A stretch of 64,000 bases of DNA, taken from assembly GCF_028550435.1 (NCBI RefSeq), contig NZ_JAQQKV010000002.1, positions 186,001 through 250,000 on the forward strand, written 5' to 3'. Under the pieces are notes generated by a model that was not told where the DNA came from, searched no databases, and saw only the letters and a program-made list of their open reading frames with translations. Position 1 is the first letter of the stretch, and each line of letters begins with the position of its first letter. This document shows positions 50,288 to 57,540 of this stretch, piece after piece. The position numbers and the translations under genes were made by a program. Source of the stretch: Asticcacaulis machinosus (GTDB taxonomy: Bacteria; Pseudomonadota; Alphaproteobacteria; Caulobacterales; Caulobacteraceae).

Positions 50288-51202
50288 ATGCCATTCGAAG
50301 TGCAGAAAATGCCTGATCCAGCGTCCACCTCTACACACCCGACCGCCGCCGCCCGCGCAACCATCCGTGATCCGATCGCGGTGGCCCAGCAAAAGCAGAT
50401 CAACGCCGCCAAACTGCGTAAGTTTGCGGATAAGGTCGCGACCTGGCTGATGCCGGCCCTGACCATCGCCGCGTTCCTGCTGATCTGGGAGGTCATCTCC
50501 AATGCCTTTCCGGGCGGGTTACCCGCGCCGTCAATGGTGTTGCTGGAATCGCAGGAACTGATTTTCAACCCGTTCTATGATCGCGGCGGGGTCGATAAGG
50601 GCCTGTTCTGGCATGTGATGACCTCACTCAGCCGGGTCGGGATCGGCTTTGGTCTGGCGGCCATTGCGGGCGTGCTTCTGGGTGCGTTCATCGGTACGGT
50701 CGATCTGGCCCGTAAGGGTCTTGATCCGATCTTTCAGGTCTTTCGCACCGTGCCGCCGCTGGCCTGGCTGCCGATTTCGCTGGCGGCCCTGCGTGAAGCG
50801 GAACCTTCGGCCCTGTTTGTGATCTTCATCACCTCGATCTGGCCGATTGTGATCAATACCGCGGTCGGCGTGCGCAATATCCCGCAGGACTATCTCAATG
50901 TCGCCAAGGTGTTGCGCCTGCATCCGGTCGAGTTCTTTTTTCAGATCATGCTGCCGGCCGCCACCCCGCATATCTTTACGGGTCTGCGCATCGGGGTCGG
51001 CATGAGCTGGCTGGCCATCGTCGCCTCGGAAATGCTGCTGGGCGGGGTCGGCATCGGCTTCTTCATCTGGGATCAGTACAATTCGTCACGCATGTCCGAC
51101 ATCATCGTCGCCCTGATGTGGGTTGGCATGGTCGGGTTTATTCTCGACCGTCTGGTGGCCATGATCGGTCAATATGTGTCGCGTGGCACGACGGCGGATT
51201 AA
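50288..51202 (+). CDS. nrtB: Nitrate ABC transporter permease
   Basis: The ATG at 50288 with AAAGG upstream gives 304 residues; a longer frame begins inside the repeat element and is not used. After a soluble lead of about 55 residues there are six membrane helices. The permease motifs LFWHVMTSLSRVGIGFGLAAIAGVLLG, VFRTVPPLAWLPISLAAL and the coupling loop YLNVAKVLRLHPVEFFFQIMLPAATPHIFTGLRIGVGMSW are present. It forms the inner-membrane channel of the NrtA-dependent importer. Confidence 0.93.
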   Translation: MPFEVQKMPDPASTSTHPTAAARATIRDPIAVAQQKQINAAKLRKFADKVATWLMPALTIAAFLLIWEVISNAFPGGLPAPSMVLLESQELIFNPFYDRGGVDKGLFWHVMTSLSRVGIGFGLAAIAGVLLGAFIGTVDLARKGLDPIFQVFRTVPPLAWLPISLAALREAEPSALFVIFITSIWPIVINTAVGVRNIPQDYLNVAKVLRLHPVEFFFQIMLPAATPHIFTGLRIGVGMSWLAIVASEMLLGGVGIGFFIWDQYNSSRMSDIIVALMWVGMVGFILDRLVAMIGQYVSRGTTAD

Positions 51203-51211
51203 CGCAGTTAG

Positions 51212-51370
51212 AACCTCCCCTCTTGCCAAAAGTTTGGGAAGGGGAGGATACCCCCGCAGGGGGTGGTGGGGTAACCACCCGTTCGGTTTGCAGCCGAGTG
51301 GGAAATTAACCCCCTCTTGAGGCGCAGATTAAATCTTTGCCTCAAGCTCCCCCTACATCAGGGGGAGTTC
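51212..51370. repeat. Palindromic element between nrtB and the ATPase gene
   Basis: CCTCCCCTCTTGCC pairs with GGGAAGGGGAGG at the left. Inner segments include ACCCCCGCAGGGGGT and a GGGGTAACCACCC stretch. CTCCCCCTACATCAGGGGGAG is a hairpin at the right end. No gene lies within. Confidence 0.75.
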
Positions 51371-51393
51371 TCAAGAAAACAGGAGCCCTCCTC

Positions 51394-52203
51394 ATGCAAA
51401 AACCCATTCTTTCCCTTGAAAACATCTATGTCGATTTTGAGCGCGACGGGGTCATTTCCCATGTGCTCGATAATGTGTCCTTAAGCGTTAAGGCCGGCGA
51501 GTTTATCTCGATCATCGGCCATTCCGGCTGCGGGAAATCGACCCTGCTCAACGTGGTGGCGGGGCTCGTGCCCGTCACGATGGGGGCCGCGTTGCTTGAG
51601 AATAAAGAAATCACCGGCCCCGGCCCGGAGCGCGCGGTGGTATTCCAGAACCATTCCCTGCTGCCGTGGATGACGGTCTATGAAAACGTCAAGCTGGCCG
51701 TCAACAAACTCTATGGCCACACTGAGAGCATGAAAAAGGTTCATGAGCGCGTCATGAATAATCTCGATCTGGTCAAGATGACCCATGCCAAGGATAAGCG
51801 TCCCGGCGAGATTTCCGGCGGCATGAAACAGCGCGTCGGCATTGCCCGCGCGCTCAGCATGGAGCCCAAGGTGCTGCTGCTGGATGAACCGTTCGGTGCA
51901 CTTGATGCCCTGACCCGCGGCCATCTTCAGGATACGGTCATGGAACTGCACGACCGCATCAAGGCTACCGTCCTGATGATTACCCACGATGTCGATGAAG
52001 CCGTGCTGCTGGCAGATCGGGTGGTGATGATGTCGAATGGCCCCAAGGCCACGATCGGTAAGATTGTTGACGTCACCTCACCGCGTCCGCGCGTCCGCCG
52101 CGAACTTTATGATGACCGCAGCTTTATGTCCTGCCGTCAGGAGATCGTCAGCTTCCTTGAGGAACATGACCGTGTGGTCAAGTTCGAGCCGGTACCTGCA
52201 TAA
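51394..52203 (+). CDS. Nitrate ABC transporter ATPase (NrtD/NasD type)
   Basis: The ATG at 51394 has AGGAG upstream and gives 269 residues. Walker A is GHSGCGKST, the Q-loop is [10 protein letters not shown], the signature is ISGGMKQR, Walker B is [16 protein letters not shown], and the H-loop His is in ITHDVDEA. It lacks the C-terminal NrtA-like domain of cyanobacterial NrtC, so it is the short NrtD type. It is the last gene of the porin-nrtA-nrtB operon. Confidence 0.93.
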   Translation: MQKPILSLENIYVDFERDGVISHVLDNVSLSVKAGEFISIIGHSGCGKSTLLNVVAGLVPVTMGAALLENKEITGPGPERAVVFQNHSLLPWMTVYENVKLAVNKLYGHTESMKKVHERVMNNLDLVKMTHAKDKRPGEISGGMKQRVGIARALSMEPKVLLLDEPFGALDALTRGHLQDTVMELHDRIKATVLMITHDVDEAVLLADRVVMMSNGPKATIGKIVDVTSPRPRVRRELYDDRSFMSCRQEIVSFLEEHDRVVKFEPVPA

Positions 52204-52210
52204 TATTTAT

Positions 52211-52364
52211 ACCTCCCCGGCTTGCCGGGGGGGGCCATGAGCGGAGCGAATGGTGGTGGGGGCTCTTTGCTGTTTTTACCTGACAAGTCCAAGCGACTTG
52301 CTCGCTGGCTTCCCCCCTCCGTCACGCCTCCGGCGCGCCACCTCCCCCAGCAAGCTGGGGGAGT
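52211..52364. repeat. Palindromic element after the nitrate ABC operon
   Basis: CCTCCCCGG-CTTG-CCGGGGGGGG at the left and CTCCCCCAG-CAAG-CTGGGGGAG at the right are hairpins. Between them lie GAGCGGAGCGAATGG and GAAGCCAGCGAGCAAG-like segments (reverse strand). It fills the gap between two convergent genes and may end both transcripts. Confidence 0.7.
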
Positions 52365-52393
52365 ATAATTAATTCACCTAATCTTTGAACACC

Positions 52394-54142
52394 TCACCCC
52401 AGCCTATCGAGCAAACTGCGCATCAGTTCCGGGGTGATTTGCAGCCCGCTGCCCAGCACCAGCAGCAGAACAATAAACAGGATCAGCGTCGTCAACTGCC
52501 AGAAACGCTGCGGATAGCGCTCAAAATAGCGCTGCTTAAGCGAAGTCGGGGCCGCCGCATAGGCCCCGCTTTCCAGCTTGAATGCCATCTCGAACCCATC
52601 CTGAAAGCGCTCGGTGGCATCAGGGGCCAGAGCCTGCACGATCAGGCTTTCCAGCCAGGCCGGCAGGTCTTTACGCTTTTTCAGCAATGAATCCGGACGG
52701 GTCAGGTTAGGTTTGGTGAACGGCTCCGATTCGCCATAAGGAAACGCCCCGCCGGAGAACATGCGGTAGATGGTAACGCCGAGCGCGAAAATATCGGATT
52801 GTTCATTACCCCATTCGCCGTCGAACATTTCCGGCGACATGTAGTTGGCCGTGCCCGGTGGAATAATGCCTATAGGCTGATCCAGCAGCGGCAAGCGTGC
52901 AAAGCCGAGATCGAGCAGTTTCAGACCACCGTCCTTCAGCAAAATAATATTATCGGGCTTAACATCGCGGTGGATGACGCCTGCGCGGTGCAGAGACCCC
53001 AGCGCCTTGGCGAGTTTAATGGCGATATCGAGCCCTTCGGACAGGGACACCACTGGCTTGCGCGACAGGCGTTTTTCCAGGGTTTCGCCCTCATAATAGG
53101 GCTGCGCCACATAGAGGCAGGTCTGACGCTTGGGCGGGAGCAACAGCACCGAACCGATCCAGATATGCTGCACACGGCTGGCCACCCAGGTCTCACGCAC
53201 AAAGGCCTGCCGGGCCGAGGTATCGGCCTGAAGATTGTGGGGCTTGGGGAACTTGAGGATGACCGTGCGCGGCTCATTCAGATCACGGGCGCGGAAGACG
53301 CGGCTGTAGATGCCGTCCGACAACATGGCCTCTAATTTGAAACCATCAACCTCTTCGCCCACTTCCGGCGGGTCGCGCATGGGCAGGCGGGCTATAAAGG
53401 CATCAAGGTCTTTGACGGTCGCGGGCGGCAACTCGAAAATATCGATGACCAGCGCGGTCGTATTGTCATCCCCGCCCAGTTCCATCGCCAGATCGATCAG
53501 TTTTTTGGCCGTCTCATCCGGAGATAAGCGCTGCGCCAGAATATTACCGATCTGGGTATCGTTGAGCTTACCATGCACGCCGTCCGAGCAGAGCAAGAGC
53601 CGGTCATGAGGCATGACATCGTGGACACGGTAGTCAATCCGAACCGCTTCATCAAACCCGATAGCGCGGGTGATGAAGTTCGAGGTTTCCGCTCCGTCGG
53701 GCTTATGGTCGCGCGTCAAAAGCCCCATCGCCCCTTCGCGCAGACGATATAGGCGGGTGTCGCCGATATGAAAGCTGTGCAGCCTGCGCCCCTTGATGAC
53801 AATGCCGGTAAAGACACAGGCCATGCCTTTCAGGTTTTCGTCCTTGATCCCTTGCAGGTGAATCCAGTGGTTGATGCTCTCCAGCGCCCGACCGGCGGTC
53901 TTTTGCGGCGACAGGGCCTCAGACTGGCTGAGATAGTCATCGATAAAGGAACGAACGGCCAGTTCGGCGGCCACACGCCCGCCCTTGCGGGAACCAACGC
54001 CGTCCGCCACGGCGGCGACCAAACCGTGGTGGGAGCGTGCATCAGCCAGACACGCCGCGGCGAAATCCTGATTTTCGGTGCGCCGGCCAATATGGCTGCT
54101 ATAGCCTATGGCAGCCTTAAGACGTGTGGTGGCAACGACCAT
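52394..54142 (-). CDS. PP2C phosphatase-Ser/Thr protein kinase fusion, membrane anchored
   Basis: The 582-residue protein has an N-terminal PP2C phosphatase (about 10-240: RTENQD, VADGVG, HIGDTRLYRL, LCSDGVHG, GGDDNTT). A Hanks-type kinase domain (about 262-530) follows, with HRDVKPDN and LLDLGFA, where Leu replaces the Phe of DFG. One membrane helix is near the C terminus (about 552-572). Both active sites look complete, so it could add and remove phosphate. It lies inside the nitrate region but faces the other way, between the uptake and reductase operons. Fused proteins like this are seen near nitrate genes in other proteobacteria; the target is not known. Confidence 0.92.
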   Translation of the reverse strand: MVVATTRLKAAIGYSSHIGRRTENQDFAAACLADARSHHGLVAAVADGVGSRKGGRVAAELAVRSFIDDYLSQSEALSPQKTAGRALESINHWIHLQGIKDENLKGMACVFTGIVIKGRRLHSFHIGDTRLYRLREGAMGLLTRDHKPDGAETSNFITRAIGFDEAVRIDYRVHDVMPHDRLLLCSDGVHGKLNDTQIGNILAQRLSPDETAKKLIDLAMELGGDDNTTALVIDIFELPPATVKDLDAFIARLPMRDPPEVGEEVDGFKLEAMLSDGIYSRVFRARDLNEPRTVILKFPKPHNLQADTSARQAFVRETWVASRVQHIWIGSVLLLPPKRQTCLYVAQPYYEGETLEKRLSRKPVVSLSEGLDIAIKLAKALGSLHRAGVIHRDVKPDNIILLKDGGLKLLDLGFARLPLLDQPIGIIPPGTANYMSPEMFDGEWGNEQSDIFALGVTIYRMFSGGAFPYGESEPFTKPNLTRPDSLLKKRKDLPAWLESLIVQALAPDATERFQDGFEMAFKLESGAYAAAPTSLKQRYFERYPQRFWQLTTLILFIVLLLVLGSGLQITPELMRSLLDRLG

Positions 54143-54210
54143 AGCGACATATCCCCCTGTCTTTTTTCAGTCCCTAAGACGCCGGGCACCGCCATCCGGC
54201 GGTTTGGCTC

Positions 54211-54294
54211 CTCACGTAAGTTCGGGCGGGCAGTCGCCCTTGCCAGATTTCGTGACTAGCCCTCACGTAATTTGGGCCCTCACGCAATCTGGAA
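54211..54294 (+). repeat. Three direct repeats upstream of nirB
   Basis: CTCACGTAAGTTCGGG (54211-54226), CTCACGTAATTTGGGC (54262-54277) and CTCACGCAATCTGGAA (54279-54294) share CTCACGYAA. Offsets are 51 and 17 bases. They lie 46-129 bases before the putative -35 and could bind an activator. Confidence 0.4.
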
Positions 54295-54339
54295 TTTGAC
54301 GCCATCTAAACCGAAAACAACGCGCCGCACAATTTCAGT

Positions 54340-54370
54340 TTGACATTTTTGCAAAAGACAGGCGTAATAA
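54340..54370 (+). promoter_or_regulatory. Candidate sigma-70 promoter of nirB operon
   Basis: TTGACA (54340-54345) and TAATAA (54365-54370) are spaced 19 bases. This is slightly long, but it would start the RNA near 54377, exactly where the first hexaloop hairpin begins. Confidence 0.4.
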
Positions 54371-54376
54371 AACCAC

Positions 54377-54454
54377 AGACCAATGAGGGTCTAACGAAAT
54401 TCGCCGTTTCCCGTCAATGATGACAGGTGATGGCTCCATAGGACAAAGATGTCC
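54377..54454 (+). promoter_or_regulatory. NasT (ANTAR) target RNA with three hexaloop hairpins, nirB operon
   Basis: Three stems with A1/G4 six-base loops follow one another: AGACC-AATGAG-GGTCT (54377-54392), GTC-AATGAT-GAC (54413-54424, extendable to CC/GG with a bulged A) and GGAC-AAAGAT-GTCC (54441-54454). The third overlaps the 5' arm of the leader terminator. The layout parallels the leader at 47431-47505. Confidence 0.82.
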
Positions 54455-54501
54455 CGCAACCCGTAAAGGCTCCGCGCCCCAAGGGTTGCGGGATTTTTTT
54501 T
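54453..54501 (+). terminator. Leader terminator of the nirB operon
   Basis: CCCGCAACCC (54453-54462) pairs perfectly with GGGTTGCGGG (54483-54492), then A and eight T residues (54494-54501). The first two bases of the 5' arm are also the last two of the third hexaloop hairpin. Confidence 0.9.
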
Positions 54502-54540
54502 GGCCAAAACGCAACCTTTCACCCCTTGAGGGCCGCCGTT

Positions 54541-57021
54541 ATGGACAACAAACAACGCATCGTGGTGATCGGAGCCGGCATGGCCGGTGGCCGCATCGTC
54601 GAGGAAATCTTAAAGCGCGACTCGTCGAGCTTTGACATTTCGATCATCGGTGCCGAAGCCTGCGCCACCTATGACCGTATTCAGTTGTCGCCGGTTCTGG
54701 CCGGTGAGAAAAGCTTTGACGATATCGTCACCCACTCTCAGGAATGGTACGACTCCAACGGCGTTAAGACCCACTTCGGCTACTGGGTGCAACAGGTCGA
54801 CCGTGAGGCCAAACAGGTCATCCTGCACGACGGTCAGGCCATCGGCTATGACTATCTGATCCTGTCGACCGGCTCCGATCCGATCCGCCTGCCCTTGCCC
54901 GGTTCTGACCTTCAGGGCGTAGTCGCCTTCCGCGATCTGCACGATGTCGATTTGATGCAAAAGGCTGCGGAGCGTGGCGGCGAAGCGGTTGTGATCGGTG
55001 GCGGTCTGCTGGGGCTGGAGGCCGCCTACGGTCTGGCCAAGCGCGGTATGAAATCGACCGTTATTCACCTTGTCGATGTGCTGATGGAACGGCAACTCGA
55101 TGAGGCCGCAGGCCGCCTGCTGGAAAAAGCCCTGCTGGAGCGTGGTGTGATCTCGGTCCTCAGCGCCCAGTCCGAAGCCATTGTCGGGGAAACCCATGTC
55201 GAGGGACTGAAACTCAAAGACGGCCGCATCATTCCGGCCTCATTGCTGGTTATGGCCGTCGGCATCCGCCCGCACGTTGAACCGGCTAAATCAGCGGGTC
55301 TTACGGTCGAGCGCGGCATTGTGGTCGATGACCAGATGCGCACCTCAGACCCCAGCATCTTCGCGGTTGGTGAATGCGTGCAGCATCGCGGCGCCTGCTA
55401 CGGCCTTGTGGCCCCGATCTGGGATATGTGCCGCACCTTGGCCGATGTGCTGACGGGCAAGAACCCGGACGCCGCCTATTACGGCTCAGAGCTTGCCACC
55501 CGCCTTAAGGTTTCCGGCGTCGATCTCTATTCCGCCGGTCAGTTCAATGGCGGCGAAGGCTGCGAGGACATCGTCTTCCGCGATCCGGGCCGCGGCGTCT
55601 ATAAGCGCGTGGTCGTTAAAGACAATAAGCTGGTCGGCACCGTCCTGTTCGGTGAAGCGGCTGACGGGGCGTGGTATTTCGACCTGATCAAGAAGGGCGA
55701 AACCATAGAGGGTATCCGCGACACCCTGATCTTCGGTCAGGCGGTGACGGAGGCCCTGGCCGGCGTGGACCCTAATGCCGCCGTTGCAGCATGGCCCGAC
55801 GACACAGAAGTGTGCGGCTGCAACGGCGTTACCAAGGGTACAGTGGTTGAAGCGATCTGTGGAGGCGCAGACAATCTCGATAAGGTGCGCGGCTGCACGA
55901 AGGCTTCGGCGTCGTGCGGGTCATGTACCGGCATTGTCGAGCAACTGCTGAAGGTGACGCTGGGTGATGCGTTTAAGGCCCAGACCGGCCCCAAGCCGAT
56001 GTGCAAATGCACCGAGCACGGCCACCAGCATGTCCGCAAAGCGATCGTGGAACAAGAACTGAAAACCATCCCCGACGTCATGCAGGCCATGAAGTGGTCG
56101 ACGCCCGATGGCTGTTCCTCATGTCGTCCGGCGCTGAACTATTACCTGCTGTGCGCCTGGCCGCGCGAATATCACGATGATCCGCGCTCACGCTTCGTCA
56201 ATGAACGCAACCACGCCAACATCCAGAAAGACGGCACCTATTCGGTCGTGCCGCGCATGTGGGGGGGCGTGACCTCCGCCAAGGAACTGCGCGCCATCGC
56301 CGATGTCTGCGATAAGTTCGATGTGCCGATGGTCAAGGTCACCGGCGGTCAGCGGCTTGATTTGTTTGGTATCAAAAAGGCCGACCTGCCTGCCGTTTGG
56401 GCCGATCTCAATGCCGCAGGCATGGTCTCCGGCCACGCCTATGCCAAGGCGTTGCGGACGGTGAAGACCTGCGTTGGCTCCGAATGGTGCCGGTTCGGGA
56501 CGCAGGATTCAACCGGGCTAGGCATCAAGCTGGAGCAGGATACCTGGGGCTCATGGATGCCGCACAAGTTCAAGATGGCCGTGTCGGGTTGCCCGCGCAA
56601 CTGCGCCGAAGCCACCATCAAGGACTATGGCGTGATCTGTGTTGACTCTGGCTATGAACTGCATGTCGGCGGCAATGCCGGTATCCATCTGCGCGGCACC
56701 GATTTGCTGTGCAAGGTGGCCACCGAAGCCGAAGCGCGCGACTATTCGATGGCCTTTGTTCAGCTTTACCGCGAAGACGCGTGGTATCTGGAACGCACCG
56801 CCCCGTGGATCGAACGCGTCGGGCTGGAGTTCGTCAAGACGCAGTTGTTTGACGAAGAAACGCGGGCTGACCTCAAGGCCCGTTTCCTGGAATCCCAAGC
56901 CGTGTTTCAGGTTGATCCGTGGGCGGAACATGCCCCGAAATCAGAACCGGCCAAGGTCTTTTCGCCACTGGCTGACCTGCGCGAAGGCGTCGATCAAGGC
57001 GCTCTCAAGGAGAATGTGTGA
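54541..57021 (+). CDS. nirB: Assimilatory nitrite reductase, large subunit
   Basis: The ATG at 54541 (MDNKQRIVVIGAGMAGG) gives 826 residues. In order: FAD domain with IGAGMAGGRIVEE, NAD domain with VVIGGGLLGLEAAYGLAKRG, a BFD-type [2Fe-2S] segment with CGCNGVTKG and CGSCTG, a ferredoxin-like sulfite/nitrite reductase half-domain, and the siroheme/[4Fe-4S] site (CVGSEWCRFG and GCPRNCAEA). It reduces nitrite to ammonium with NAD(P)H in the cytoplasm. It is first in the operon with nirD, nasA and cobA, and is controlled by a NasT-type leader. Siroheme is supplied through cobA. Confidence 0.97.
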   Translation: MDNKQRIVVIGAGMAGGRIVEEILKRDSSSFDISIIGAEACATYDRIQLSPVLAGEKSFDDIVTHSQEWYDSNGVKTHFGYWVQQVDREAKQVILHDGQAIGYDYLILSTGSDPIRLPLPGSDLQGVVAFRDLHDVDLMQKAAERGGEAVVIGGGLLGLEAAYGLAKRGMKSTVIHLVDVLMERQLDEAAGRLLEKALLERGVISVLSAQSEAIVGETHVEGLKLKDGRIIPASLLVMAVGIRPHVEPAKSAGLTVERGIVVDDQMRTSDPSIFAVGECVQHRGACYGLVAPIWDMCRTLADVLTGKNPDAAYYGSELATRLKVSGVDLYSAGQFNGGEGCEDIVFRDPGRGVYKRVVVKDNKLVGTVLFGEAADGAWYFDLIKKGETIEGIRDTLIFGQAVTEALAGVDPNAAVAAWPDDTEVCGCNGVTKGTVVEAICGGADNLDKVRGCTKASASCGSCTGIVEQLLKVTLGDAFKAQTGPKPMCKCTEHGHQHVRKAIVEQELKTIPDVMQAMKWSTPDGCSSCRPALNYYLLCAWPREYHDDPRSRFVNERNHANIQKDGTYSVVPRMWGGVTSAKELRAIADVCDKFDVPMVKVTGGQRLDLFGIKKADLPAVWADLNAAGMVSGHAYAKALRTVKTCVGSEWCRFGTQDSTGLGIKLEQDTWGSWMPHKFKMAVSGCPRNCAEATIKDYGVICVDSGYELHVGGNAGIHLRGTDLLCKVATEAEARDYSMAFVQLYREDAWYLERTAPWIERVGLEFVKTQLFDEETRADLKARFLESQAVFQVDPWAEHAPKSEPAKVFSPLADLREGVDQGALKENV

Positions 57022-57353
57022 TGAACGCCAATGTTACACTTAACTGGATCGATGTGGGTGCAGCCATTGATGTGCCCTATCAGGGTGCGCGCCGCGTCGA
57101 TACCGACCTTGGGGCTATCGCGGTCTTTCGTACGGTTGATAACGAATACTACGCCGTGATGGACAAATGCCCGCATAAGGGCGGGCCTTTGTCCGAAGGC
57201 ATAGTTCACGGCCGCCATATCGCCTGCCCGCTGCATAACTGGTCGTTCAGCCTGCAAACCGGCGAAGCGGTTGGTGCCGATGCCGGTAAGGGCTGCACCC
57301 CGACCGTTCCGCTCAAAATCGAGAATGAGCGGATATTGTTGGGGATGCGCTGA
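57021..57353 (+). CDS. nirD: Nitrite reductase, small subunit (Rieske-type)
   Basis: The ATG at 57021 shares its A with the nirB TGA stop (TGATG). The 110-residue protein is a Rieske-like domain with both cluster pairs, CPHKGGPLSEG and CPLHNWSFSL. It is the partner subunit of NirB. Confidence 0.94.
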   Translation: MNANVTLNWIDVGAAIDVPYQGARRVDTDLGAIAVFRTVDNEYYAVMDKCPHKGGPLSEGIVHGRHIACPLHNWSFSLQTGEAVGADAGKGCTPTVPLKIENERILLGMR

Positions 57354-57357
57354 TGAG

Positions 57358-57528
57358 AACTCCCCCTGCGGGGCCGCCCGCGCGGTGCAGGGGGAGCTGT
57401 CTGTGAGCGAAGCGAACGACAGAGGGGGTAAACCCCACCTTCCGGTCTGATAATCAGACCTCCCCATGACTGACAAACGATTCACTGGATCGTTTGTTGG
57501 CGTCAAACCCCTCCATCAGGGGAGGTTC
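57358..57528. repeat. Palindromic element between nirD and nasA
   Basis: CTCCCCCTGC pairs with GCAGGGGGAG at the left. GAGCGAAGCGAACGA is followed by GGTCTGA-TAA-TCAGACC, then CAAACGATTCACTGGATCGTTTG, and CCCCTCCATCAGGGGAGG at the right end, each self-complementary. It fills the 187-base gap except for the last 12 bases before nasA. Confidence 0.75.
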
Positions 57529-57540
57529 TGAGAGGATAAA

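Noticed and set aside
54341-54352. Sigma-54 promoter at the shared TGACATTTTTGC motif
   Set aside because: The G and GC elements are two bases too close for the -24/-12 consensus; a sigma-70 reading fits better.
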